In this document: positions 7,587 to 15,048 of the stretch, in pieces
How positions within the stretch are numbered: the first letter of the stretch is position 1
Layout: each line of letters starts with the position of its first letter
NCBI RefSeq assembly: GCF_934747485.1
Contig: NZ_CAKVGN010000032.1
Coordinates: 1 to 31,781 of the forward strand
DNA: 31,781 nt
Reading direction: 5' to 3'
From: an uncultured Brachyspira sp.
GTDB lineage: Bacteria; Spirochaetota; Brachyspiria; Brachyspirales; Brachyspiraceae
Notes under the pieces: generated by a model
What the model was told of the DNA's origin: nothing
Databases searched by the model: none
The model's input: the letters and a program-made list of their open reading frames with translations, nothing else
Program-made: the position numbers and the translations under genes

Positions 7587-8693
7587 ATGTCTAGCATAAA
7601 ATTTGAGCATGTAAGAAAAGTATATGACAACAAAGTTGAGGTTGTTAAAGACTTTAGTTTGGATATAGCCGACAAAGAGTTTGTAATTCTTGTAGGTCCT
7701 TCAGGCTGCGGTAAATCTACAACTCTACGTATGATAGCTGGTCTTGAAGAAATCACAGATGGTAAGCTATATATTGGAGATAGACTCATAAATGATGTAG
7801 CTCCAAAAGATAGAGATATTGCTATGGTGTTTCAGAACTATGCTTTATATCCGCATATGTCTGTATTTAAAAATATGGCTTTTGGTTTGGAACTTAGAAA
7901 AACTCCAAAAGATGAAATCAAAAAAAGAGTTGAATGGGCTGCACAAATACTTGATATAGCTCATTTGCTTGATAGAAAACCTAAAGCATTATCAGGAGGT
8001 CAGCGTCAAAGGGTGGCTTTGGGAAGAGCTATGGTAAGAAATCCGTCTGTTTTCTTATTAGATGAACCGCTTTCTAACCTTGATGCTAAATTAAGAGTTC
8101 AGATGCGTACTGAGTTAATTAAACTTCATAAACAATTGCAGACAACATTTGTATATGTTACTCACGACCAAGTTGAAGCTATGACTATGGGTACTAAAAT
8201 TGTTGTTATGAAAGATGGCGATATTATGCAAGTAGATGATGCTAAAACGCTTTATAATCATCCTAAAAATTTATTTGTAGCAGGATTTATTGGGGCTCCT
8301 CAGATGAATTTTATCAATGCTAAGCTCTCTAAGAAAAATTCTAAATGGTATGCTAATTTTGATAGATATGAAATAGAATTAAATGACCCTAAACTTGATA
8401 AAATTGATGATTCTTATAATGATAAAGAAGTTATATTAGGTATTAGACCTGAAAACATTATTTTAGATAAAAATAATTCTGATAATAATTCTATAGAAGC
8501 TATAATCGATGTAATTGAGATGATTGGTTCTGAAAGTTATTTATATATGAACTTCGGAGATTCTCATGTTACTATAAGAATCAATACTAGCGATGATTAT
8601 TCTAGAGATCAGCATGCATTTATGCATTTCGATTTAGCTAAACTTCATATATTTGATAAAAATACTGAAAAAAATATTTTAGTAGAACAATAA
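7587..8693 (+). CDS. ugpC: Carbohydrate ABC importer ATP-binding protein (MalK/UgpC/MsmK family)
   Basis: 368 residues; the ATPase that powers binding-protein-dependent uptake of sugars or glycerol-3-phosphate. The nucleotide-binding domain carries Walker A GPSGCGKST (37-45), Q-loop Gln83, signature LSGGQ (135-139), Walker B FLLDE (156-160) and switch His193. The C-terminal 130 residues form the OB-like regulatory domain of this subfamily (GIRPENI). No permease or binding-protein gene is adjacent and the gene has its own promoter and terminator. This suggests a shared ATPase serving several importers, as described for MsmK/MsiK. Specificity therefore cannot be read here. Confidence 0.9.
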   Translation: MSSIKFEHVRKVYDNKVEVVKDFSLDIADKEFVILVGPSGCGKSTTLRMIAGLEEITDGKLYIGDRLINDVAPKDRDIAMVFQNYALYPHMSVFKNMAFGLELRKTPKDEIKKRVEWAAQILDIAHLLDRKPKALSGGQRQRVALGRAMVRNPSVFLLDEPLSNLDAKLRVQMRTELIKLHKQLQTTFVYVTHDQVEAMTMGTKIVVMKDGDIMQVDDAKTLYNHPKNLFVAGFIGAPQMNFINAKLSKKNSKWYANFDRYEIELNDPKLDKIDDSYNDKEVILGIRPENIILDKNNSDNNSIEAIIDVIEMIGSESYLYMNFGDSHVTIRINTSDDYSRDQHAFMHFDLAKLHIFDKNTEKNILVEQ

Positions 8694-8702
8694 TTAAGTA
8701 AA

Positions 8703-8741
8703 ATAAGACTGGAATAGTTAATATTCTAGTCTTATTTTTTT
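8703..8741 (+). terminator. Rho-independent terminator of the ABC ATPase gene
   Basis: AATAAGACTGGAATA (8703-8717) pairs with 8723-8737 (one G-U pair) around GTTAA, ending in a T-run. Confidence 0.9.
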
Positions 8742-8784
8742 ACATAATTTCATATTAATTATTTTACGCTCATAAAAATATATA

Positions 8785-9092
8785 ATAGACTTGTTTCAAA
8801 ACTAAATTAATAAATAGTTATACTGTTTATTTTTTTAGTATTTTAAATTTATAGTTGGGGCTTTGCCCCCTGCGAAGCGTACCCGTAGGGTAAAACCCCA
8901 GTTCTTTTGCCGATAGGACCTACTCAGTATTGGTATAAAAGAACCTTATATCCTACGGATACGCTTCGCGAAGAACTGCATTTTTATATACTAAAATAAT
9001 TAATGATACAACATGTAAAACACAATTTTATAACTAAAATTATGTTGAAAATTACACAACTAATTTTGTCAAGTACTTTTGAAACAAGTCTA
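8785..9092. mobile_element. MITE-like non-coding element with 16-bp terminal inverted repeats
   Basis: TAGACTTGTTTCAAAA (8786-8801) is the exact reverse complement of 9077-9092, bounding about 307 bp without a gene. ATATA occurs on both sides (8780-8784 and 9093-9097) and could be a 5-bp target duplication, though in such AT-rich DNA this is weak. The interior is unusually GC-rich and palindromic. It includes CGAAGCGTACCCGTAGG (8873-8889), matched at 16 of 17 positions by the reverse complement of 8952-8968; the hairpin GGGGC-TTT-GCCCC (8857-8869); and GTTCTTTT/AAAAGAAC (8901-8908 and 8937-8944). Parts recur at 10591-10619 and 11399-11460. No transposase is present, so it would depend on one elsewhere. 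Confidence 0.55.
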
Positions 9093-9308
9093 ATATAACT
9101 CTATAAGCACTTTTAAAATTTATTACTATTTGAAACGTTTTTGTATAGATTATAAAAAACTATATCAATACACTATTTGTTTTATAGTGAGTTTCTATTT
9201 TAAATTATATTAATATCTATTTTCCAATAAAATATGCTTAAAACAATTGCAATAAAAACATTTTTATTATATAATTATTTATTGATTTTTTATTTAAGGA
9301 TTTCTATT
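9093..9308 (+). other. guaB upstream region
   Basis: A non-coding stretch. It contains a possible weak promoter (TTGAAA 9130-9135, N15, TATAAA 9151-9156) and a small hairpin CACTAT/ATAGTG (9171-9176 and 9184-9189). I see no purine-riboswitch consensus. Confidence 0.3.
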
Positions 9309-10430
9309 ATGCCAGCTAACTTAAAAGAAGCTCTAACTTTCGATGATGTATTATTAATACCGCAAGAATCTGATATACTGCCAAAAGATGTATCTTTAGA
9401 GAGAAAATTAACTAAAAAAATTACATTAAAAACTCCATTAATAAGCTCACCTATGGACACAGTAACAGAATCTCAAATGGCAATAGCAATGGCTTTATGC
9501 GGAGGATTGGGGGTTATACATAAAAACATGCCTTTAGAACAGCAGGCTAAAGAAGTAGAAATTGTAAAAAGTTTTAATGATATACAAGACAAACAAAAGG
9601 CAAGTATTAATGAAAAAGGTTCTTTAATTGCTGCTGCTGCTATAGGAATATCAGAAGATAGATATGAAAGAACAGAAAAATTAATAGAAGCTGGAGTTGA
9701 CATAATAGTAATAGATACTGCACATGGTCATTCTAAAAATGTATTAAATGCCATAGCAGATATTAAAAAGAAATATTCTCAAGTGGAAGTTATAGCTGGA
9801 AATATTGCAACCAAAGACGGTGCTAAAGCTTTGATTGATGCGGGAGTTGATGCTATAAAAATTGGTATTGGTGCTGGTTCTATATGTACTACAAGAATTA
9901 TTGCGGGGGTTGGAGTGCCGCAACTTACCGCTATAGAAGATGCTTCTGAGGTAGCTAAACAAAACAATGTTGGTGCTATTGCTGACGGAGGTATAAAATA
10001 TTCTGGTGATATAGTAAAAGCTTTTGCTATAGGGGCTGATGCTGTTATGGCGGGAGGGCTTTTCTCTTCTACTTATGAGGCTCCAGGTGATGTTATTATC
10101 ATAGACGGTAAAAAATACAAACCTTACAGGGGAATGGGTTCTGTGGGAGCTATGCTTCATGGAAGTAAAGACAGATATTTTCAAAGTGAGGTCGTAAATA
10201 AGTCTAAGTTTGTGCCTGAAGGTATAGAGGGTGTTACTGAATATAAAGGTCATGTTGCCGATGTGGTTTATCAGATTACTGGCGGTATACGTGCTGGAAT
10301 GGGATATATTGGTGCTAAAACTATAGAAGAATTACAGAAAAAGGCTGTATTTCTTAAAATTACAAATCAGGGTCTTGCTGAGAGCCATGTACATGATGTA
10401 AAAATTACTTCTAAAGCTCCTAATTATTAA
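9309..10430 (+). CDS. guaB: IMP dehydrogenase, CBS-less form
   Basis: 373 residues. It oxidises IMP to XMP with NAD+, the first committed step of GMP synthesis. The TIM-barrel landmarks are complete: SSPMDTVTE; catalytic loop GSICTTR (Cys193); YRGMGS; the flap Arg-Tyr pair in GSKDRYFQ; and PEGIEG. The usual pair of CBS domains (about 120 residues) is missing. Between VEIVKS and IAAAAIG there is only a linker of about 20 residues. The loop reads GIGAGSICTTR where most IMPDHs have GIGPGS. CBS-less IMPDH is known in other spirochaetes such as Borrelia. An upstream in-frame ATG at 9234 is rejected: AAGGA (9296-9300) lies 8 bases before ATG 9309, and MPANLKEALTFDDVLL is the family N-terminus. Confidence 0.93.
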   Translation: MPANLKEALTFDDVLLIPQESDILPKDVSLERKLTKKITLKTPLISSPMDTVTESQMAIAMALCGGLGVIHKNMPLEQQAKEVEIVKSFNDIQDKQKASINEKGSLIAAAAIGISEDRYERTEKLIEAGVDIIVIDTAHGHSKNVLNAIADIKKKYSQVEVIAGNIATKDGAKALIDAGVDAIKIGIGAGSICTTRIIAGVGVPQLTAIEDASEVAKQNNVGAIADGGIKYSGDIVKAFAIGADAVMAGGLFSSTYEAPGDVIIIDGKKYKPYRGMGSVGAMLHGSKDRYFQSEVVNKSKFVPEGIEGVTEYKGHVADVVYQITGGIRAGMGYIGAKTIEELQKKAVFLKITNQGLAESHVHDVKITSKAPNY

Positions 10431-10725
10431 AAATTTATAAATTTATTTTGTATCATAACAAAATTCTATTTTTTTAATCGTAGATAAAACTGCATCTTTC
10501 TATTTCATAAACATTTAAAATAGTCATAAAAAACTCTTAAAATTTTTCATTGTAAATTAACAAGTTTTAATATATATAAATTTGCACTTTTTGGTATAAA
10601 AGAACCAAAAGAACTGCATAAAAAATTCACTTTTGGAAACACAAAAGTTGAATAAAAAACAACAAAACAAAATCATTATTTTTATTGACTTTTGGCCAAA
10701 AATAATTTATGATTCTTAACAATAT
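10431..10725. repeat. Intergenic region with dispersed palindromic repeat (copy B)
   Basis: No gene is visible. It holds TTGGTATAAAAGAACC (10591-10606) and AGAACTGCAT (10610-10619), both also in the 8785-9092 element (8930-8945 and 8972-8981). Next comes the palindrome ACTTTTG-GAAACA-CAAAAGT (10629-10648) running into GTTGAATAAAA, a tail shared with 11344-11354. Confidence 0.5.
10685..10713 (+). promoter_or_regulatory. tRNA-Ala promoter
   Basis: TTGACT (10685-10690), a 17-bp spacer and TATGAT (10708-10713), with predicted start about 6 bases before the tRNA. Confidence 0.7.
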
Positions 10726-10799
10726 GGGGATATAGCTCAGCTTGGGAGAGCATCACAATGGCATTGTGAGGGTCGTGGGTTCGAGCCCCATTATCTCCA
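10726..10799 (+). tRNA. tRNA-Ala (anticodon GGC)
   Basis: A full cloverleaf: acceptor GGGGATA/TATCTCC (one G-U pair), D-arm GCTC/GAGC, anticodon arm TCACA-ATGGCAT-TGTGA with GGC at 10760-10762, T-arm GTGGG-TTCGAGC-CCCAT, discriminator A. CCA is not encoded, so it must be added enzymatically. It decodes GCC and GCU codons. Confidence 0.95.
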
Positions 10800-10810
10800 A
10801 AAATCTCATT

Positions 10811-10900
10811 AACGCACGGTAAATAAAATTTCAAATATAATAAAATTATAATAGCAAACAAATTTATGCCGTAAAATTCACTCTGCGTGCGGTTGAATAA
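10811..10900. repeat. Imperfect inverted repeat directly after tRNA-Ala
   Basis: AACGCACGG near 10811 and GCGTGCGGTT near 10885-10894 form a gapped, imperfect inverted pair flanking about 65 AT-rich bases. It begins 11 bases past the tRNA and is more GC-rich than its surroundings. It may be another short repeat unit or a tRNA terminator relic. Confidence 0.3.
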
Positions 10901-10947
10901 TCAATAAAAAATAAATAACTATAGTGTTATAAATTAAGAACTAAATA

Positions 10948-11217
10948 TTGTTTATATTTTTATATTTAGAATATAAAGAAAATAAAATAATTGATAATTT
11001 AAATAATTCTGAAAAATATTTGAAAAATGCTATAAATGATAGTAGAATAAAAGAAGATATAGGGGAAACCTACTACTATTTACATCTTGTATACGATGAA
11101 TATGCTAAACTTGACAACAATAACAGCGGTTATTCAAAAGAAGAATGCCAAAAATTAAGCAATGAGTATCTTCAAAAGTCAAAAGATTTAGGATATAAGC
11201 ACTTTATGGATAAATAA
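10948..11217 (+). pseudogene. C-terminal fragment of a TPR-like protein
   Basis: The frame is open for 89 codons from just after TAA 10942, with no internal ATG or GTG near the front and no ribosome site. The first possible initiator is TTG 10948. The sequence resembles helix-turn-helix TPR units (SEKYLKNAIND, ETYYYLHLVYDEYAKL, KLSNEYLQKSKDLGY) and ends naturally. It reads like the tail of a longer tetratricopeptide protein whose front has been lost, in a repeat-rich segment. A real small protein using TTG cannot be excluded. Confidence 0.5.
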
Positions 11218-11562
11218 AAATTATTCATCTTTGTAAATATATTATCAACTTTTTTGTGTATTAAAATTTTTTTATCACTCGTTATGCTTTACTAAAGATG
11301 AAGTAAAAAACGCACTTTTTGCAACTTTTTGCTGCGGGAAAAAGTTGAATAAAATAAAAAACTTATATGACAATTTTTTTTAGTTTGTGATTTGTGGTGG
11401 CTTTGCCCCCACACCCCCACTTCTTTTGGTGACCCAAAGAAGCAAAAGGACTGCATTTTCATGGAATATAGTTACAAACATATATCATTATTTAATATAT
11501 ATTCATAATCAATAAAATTAAAACACTATAAATATTTATTAAGTTACTTTAAAAAAATTACA
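11218..11562. repeat. Repeat-rich intergenic region between converging genes (copy C)
   Basis: No gene is visible. TTCATCTTTGTAAA (11224-11237) is inverted, with one insertion, at 11288-11302. AACTTTTT-GCTGCGGG-AAAAAGTT (11323-11346) is a perfect 8-bp stem followed by the GTTGAATAAAA tail shared with 10647-10657. GGCTTTGCCCCC (11399-11410) is identical to 8859-8870. CTTCTTTTGG/CCCAAAGAAG (11420-11442) is a further stem, followed by GGACTGCATTTT as in the other copies. Confidence 0.5.
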
Positions 11563-12276
11563 TTATTTCTTATACACAGAATAAGCGTAAGATATTATAG
11601 CGGATGCTGCTGATACATTAAGTGAATCAAAATCGCTGCAGGCTTTTATCATAATGCTGCCGTCAGAATTTTTCTTCAAGCTCTCCCTCACACCGCTATG
11701 CTCATTTCCAAGTATAATAGCTGTAGGTGTATCAAATTTAAAATTTTCTAATGATGTACCGCCCTTTTCGCTCGCATGATATACCCAAAAACCTTTGTCT
11801 TTCATTATTTCAATAGCCCTATTAAGATTGGTCTCTATTGATATAGGCAAATGATAGGCAGCACCAGCCGATATCTCATAAACCTTTTCATTTATAGGAG
11901 CAGCATTGTCTTTAGGTATAATAATGCCTCCCAAACCAAAAAAATATGCATTCCTTATAATAGCACCCAAATTATGAACATCAGTTATAGAATCAAGTAT
12001 AAATATGAGCGGCGTATTAGTTTTCTCTAAAGCCCTATCCAAAAAAACATCAATACCTATTTCAGCATTTTCTTTCACACTCGCAACAATAGAATAAACC
12101 TTCCCTACAATACTCTCCATCTCTTTTTTTTCAACATTTTTAATTAAAACTTTTTTTCTCTCAGCAAGCTTAATTATTTCTTTTTCTTTCTTAGATATAG
12201 GAAATTTTATATAAATAACATCAACCAAGTCTTTAGATAGAGCTTCAACTATAGCATTTTTTGAGCTAATAAACAT
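11563..12276 (-). CDS. rlmB: TrmH/SpoU-family RNA 2'-O-methyltransferase, RlmB-like
   Basis: 237 residues. It methylates a ribose 2'-OH in RNA; RlmB acts on G2251 of 23S rRNA. An N-terminal L30e-like substrate domain (1-80) precedes the knotted SPOUT domain. Its motifs are HNLGAIIRNAYFFG (motif 1, catalytic Arg), ILGNEHSGVRES (motif 2) and SLNVSAASAIISY (motif 3). Length is typical of RlmB. Its ATG overlaps the galE stop in TAATG, so the two are translationally coupled. It is the downstream gene of the pair. Other SpoU enzymes (TrmH) are possible, but the L30e domain favours RlmB. Confidence 0.85.
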   Translation of the reverse strand: MFISSKNAIVEALSKDLVDVIYIKFPISKKEKEIIKLAERKKVLIKNVEKKEMESIVGKVYSIVASVKENAEIGIDVFLDRALEKTNTPLIFILDSITDVHNLGAIIRNAYFFGLGGIIIPKDNAAPINEKVYEISAGAAYHLPISIETNLNRAIEIMKDKGFWVYHASEKGGTSLENFKFDTPTAIILGNEHSGVRESLKKNSDGSIMIKACSDFDSLNVSAASAIISYAYSVYKK

Positions 12277-13265
12277 TATTTCTTATAACCATTAGGGTGA
12301 TTTTTATGCCAATTCCAAGCAGTTTCAACTATTTTCTCTAATGAGTCTATAGTAGGAGTCCAACCTAATACCTCCTTAGCCCTATCACTACTTGCAATAA
12401 GTTCAGATGAGTCGCCTCCCCTTCTCGGACAAACCTCTGCAGGTATAGCATGACCTGTTACTTTTCTTGCCACATCTATAACATCTTTTACACTAAATCC
12501 GTTACCATTACCCAAATTACAAGCAACACTCTTACCACCATTTTTAAGATAATTCATAGCAGCAATATGTGCCAAAGCCAAATCACATACATGTATATAA
12601 TCTCTCAAACAAGTACCATCTGGTGTAGGATAATCATCGCCAAATATTTTTATGTTTTCTCTTTTTCCAAGAGGAACTTGAAGTATTAAAGGTATTAAAT
12701 GTGATTCTGGGTTATGGTCTTCTCCAATGTCTCCGTCAGGATGAGCACCAGAAGCATTAAAATATCTCAAAGCCACATAATTAAAATCATAAGCCTTTGT
12801 ATACCAAGAAAGTATTTTTTCTAATGCAAGCTTACTGTCGCCGTATGGATTAGTTGGCTCTTTTCTGCAATCTTCTTTTAGAGGAATAGCTTCAGGTTCT
12901 CCATAAACAGCAGCAGTAGAAGAAAATATAAAGTTCTTTACTTTAGCTCTAAGCATAGCATTAAGAAGATTTATAGAGTTAGATACATTGTTATGATAAT
13001 ATTTAGCAGGATTTTGTACACTTTCCCCTACTTCTATATAAGCACATAAATGCATAACAGAATCAATATTATGTTTAGCAAATATCTCGTCAAGTAAAGT
13101 GCTATCTCCAATGTTTCCCTGATAAAAGTTCTTACAATCTTTAATAGCCTCTTTATGACCATACTCAAGTGAATCTATTACAACAGTATCTATATTCTGT
13201 TTTAAAAGTTCACGCACCACATGAGAGCCAATATAACCAGCTCCTCCACAAACTAAAACAGCCAT
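12276..13265 (-). CDS. galE: UDP-glucose 4-epimerase
   Basis: 329 residues. It interconverts UDP-glucose and UDP-galactose, feeding glycan and lipooligosaccharide synthesis or galactose use. It is an extended short-chain dehydrogenase with the NAD motif GGAGYIGS (7-14), Ser116/Thr117 in SSTAAVYGEP and the catalytic Tyr141-x-x-x-Lys145 in NPYGDSK. The C-terminal DGTCLRDYIHV and RRGGDS substrate motifs are intact. A strong AAGGAG lies just upstream of the ATG. It is coupled by a 1-base overlap to rlmB and is likely cotranscribed with the ankyrin lipoprotein upstream (26-base gap). No other Leloir genes are adjacent, which favours a biosynthetic role. Confidence 0.94.
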   Translation of the reverse strand: MAVLVCGGAGYIGSHVVRELLKQNIDTVVIDSLEYGHKEAIKDCKNFYQGNIGDSTLLDEIFAKHNIDSVMHLCAYIEVGESVQNPAKYYHNNVSNSINLLNAMLRAKVKNFIFSSTAAVYGEPEAIPLKEDCRKEPTNPYGDSKLALEKILSWYTKAYDFNYVALRYFNASGAHPDGDIGEDHNPESHLIPLILQVPLGKRENIKIFGDDYPTPDGTCLRDYIHVCDLALAHIAAMNYLKNGGKSVACNLGNGNGFSVKDVIDVARKVTGHAIPAEVCPRRGGDSSELIASSDRAKEVLGWTPTIDSLEKIVETAWNWHKNHPNGYKK

Positions 13266-13291
13266 AATAAAAAACTCCTTTTTATAAAAAA

Positions 13292-14044
13292 TTAATTTTC
13301 AGCACCTAAACTCTCTAAAAGCTCTATTGTCTCGCTATCATTAGCATAATATAAAACACCATCTCCATCTTCATCAGTGCTGTTAATATCAAAATCCAAA
13401 TCATTAACCAAATATTTGATAACTTCTATATTATCATTTAAAGAAGCAATATGAAGCCCATTAGCATCATAAATATTCTTAGAATCAACTAAATCAGGAT
13501 GTTCCTGAACCAACATTTTTACTTCATCAACACTTCCAGTACCACAAGCCCACAAAAAAGCATTCCACCCATCTTCATCTTTCATATAAGGATCAGCATT
13601 ATTATCAAGCAAATATTTCATTATTCCTAAATCCCTATAAAATATAGCAAATATCAAAGGCGTAGCTCCATCTATACTATAACTGTCATCCATAAACTCA
13701 CTGTATTCACTTTCATCTGTGCTTATAGTATAATCAATTAATTGACTATCCATCTCTACCAATTCTGCCACCCTTTTCAGGCTATGATTCCTTATAGCAT
13801 CAAATATATCATACTCCTCACTATATTCCCCTTCTTCTCTATCTTCATAAGAAAATGCATAAGAACTCTTAATATCAACAAACTTACCATTTACTTTCAC
13901 AACATTAGTATACTCTTTATGATATATATTATTAGGGTCGCTAACATAAACTTTATTATTAACAGCAACTTCAGATTCCTTCTTACAAGAAAATAATACT
14001 ACAACAGATAATACAACAAAAATAATCAACAATATTCTTTTCAT
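13292..14044 (-). CDS. Ankyrin-repeat lipoprotein
   Basis: 250 residues. The N-terminal signal ends in a lipobox, VVVLFSC, with Cys20, so it is a membrane-anchored lipoprotein. After a low-complexity acidic stretch come at least three or four ankyrin repeats (DGATPLIFAIFYRDLGIMKYL, split here as DGATPLIF plus the GIMKYLLDNNADP helix pair; EDGWNAFLWACGTGSVDEV; GLHIASLNDNIEVIKYLV; the last is degenerate). Ankyrin repeats bind proteins; no catalytic domain is seen. It lies immediately upstream of galE in the same direction. A second ankyrin gene, facing the same way, begins about 0.9 kb away at 14957. Function unknown. Confidence 0.8.
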   Translation of the reverse strand: MKRILLIIFVVLSVVVLFSCKKESEVAVNNKVYVSDPNNIYHKEYTNVVKVNGKFVDIKSSYAFSYEDREEGEYSEEYDIFDAIRNHSLKRVAELVEMDSQLIDYTISTDESEYSEFMDDSYSIDGATPLIFAIFYRDLGIMKYLLDNNADPYMKDEDGWNAFLWACGTGSVDEVKMLVQEHPDLVDSKNIYDANGLHIASLNDNIEVIKYLVNDLDFDINSTDEDGDGVLYYANDSETIELLESLGAEN

Positions 14045-14191
14045 AAATGCAAAACCGCCATTCTATATAACTTTTATGCAATTATACTATAAAATACAAT
14101 TATTTTCTATAGCAAGTATAAATAAAAAACAAATATAAAAAATATTTACTATTTTAATAAATGAACTGTTATAATTAATATAGCAATCTAA

Positions 14192-14220
14192 TTGACTTTT
14201 TTAATAAAAAATATTAGACT
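14192..14220 (+). promoter_or_regulatory. Promoter of the zinc-ribbon gene
   Basis: TTGACT (14192-14197), a 17-bp spacer and TAGACT (14215-14220), giving a leader of about 20 bases with AGGAG (14238-14242). Confidence 0.6.
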
Positions 14221-14247
14221 TTGAACTAAACTATTTTAGGAGATTTT

Positions 14248-14487
14248 ATGGGACATAATATAATAGACGGATATAGAAAAATAGAAGGTAATTATCCAAC
14301 ATATAGAGAATATTTAATACATTTCTACTGTAAAGATTGTTCTAATTTTTGGGCTGTAGATGACAAAGAAATCAATATAGTAGAAGACGATGATTTAACT
14401 AATATAGATGATATAATAGATGATTCTGTATCAAACTGCCCTATATGCGGCTCAACAAATATAGCAAGAAGCAATAAAAATAATTAA
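14248..14487 (+). CDS. Small zinc-ribbon protein of unknown function
   Basis: 79 residues. Two CxxC knuckles, Cys28/Cys31 (YCKDC) and Cys64/Cys67 (NCPICGS), should hold one zinc ion. The segment between them is very acidic (VEDDDLTNIDDIIDDS). It has a good promoter and AGGAG 5 bases before the ATG, so it is clearly a real gene. It stands alone on the + strand between two minus-strand ankyrin genes, and its stop overlaps the 3' end of the second by 4 bases, so the transcripts converge. I do not recognise a family. A nucleic-acid- or protein-binding adaptor is one possibility. Confidence 0.75.
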   Translation: MGHNIIDGYRKIEGNYPTYREYLIHFYCKDCSNFWAVDDKEINIVEDDDLTNIDDIIDDSVSNCPICGSTNIARSNKNN

Positions 14488-14957
14488 TTATTTAGCTTGT
14501 TTTTAATAAGTTCTATAATCTCTTTAGAATCAATTTCATTAGCTAATTGCAATGCATCTTTGTCTTCTTCATTTTTAATGCCTAAATTAGCTCCTTTCTC
14601 TATTAATATTTTTGCCACATGAACATTATAATTTTTTAAAGCTATTATTAAAGCAGATTCATTTTTCACATCAACATCATCTAAATTAGCACCATTGTCT
14701 ATAAGAAAATTCACAGTCTCTATAGCACCGTCCTCAGCAGCATACATAAGAGGAGTCTTATTGCTAAAATCCCTAGCATTTATATTAATTCCAGAATTAA
14801 GCATAGCTTTAACTTTTTTTAAATCACCATATAAACAAGCTATATGTATGCTATCATTATTAGAATCCAATCTAATATTTTTTAAAGCTCGTTTTAATAT
14901 AGGGGTAAGTATAACTAGAGAAACTATTACAATAATTATTATAGTGCTGTGTTCCAT
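14484..14957 (-). CDS. Membrane-anchored ankyrin-repeat protein
   Basis: 157 residues. One N-terminal membrane segment (about 5-20, very Ile/Val-rich, no Cys, so an anchor rather than a lipobox) precedes four ankyrin repeats starting near residue 33. They include DSIHIACLYGDLKKVKAML, NKTPLMYAAEDGAIETV and NESALIIALKNYNVHVAKIL, each followed by a GANL-like loop. It probably mediates protein contacts at the inner face of the membrane or in the periplasm. It converges with the zinc-ribbon gene. Confidence 0.78.
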   Translation of the reverse strand: MEHSTIIIIVIVSLVILTPILKRALKNIRLDSNNDSIHIACLYGDLKKVKAMLNSGININARDFSNKTPLMYAAEDGAIETVNFLIDNGANLDDVDVKNESALIIALKNYNVHVAKILIEKGANLGIKNEEDKDALQLANEIDSKEIIELIKNKLNN

Positions 14958-15048
14958 AATACAAAATCCTAGGCTTTCAAATCACAACTTAAGAACTACT
15001 ATAAAAACATAAAATATTTTAATTTAGTAAAAGTATATAATAAACTTA

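Noticed and set aside
9093..9308. Possible purine riboswitch upstream of guaB
   Set aside because: There is a small hairpin and an AT-rich leader, but none of the conserved purine-aptamer loop sequences can be found.
9744..10253. 169-codon open frame on the minus strand inside guaB
   Set aside because: It lies wholly within the unmistakable guaB coding sequence, has no ribosome site, and its Ser/Tyr/Asn-rich translation looks like an antisense shadow.
10811..10900. Integrative element attachment site next to tRNA-Ala
   Set aside because: A GC-richer inverted repeat follows the tRNA, but there is no duplicated tRNA 3' end and no integrase nearby.
10431..11562. CRISPR array
   Set aside because: Repeats here are few, unevenly spaced and palindromic with differing lengths; there are no regular spacers and no cas genes.
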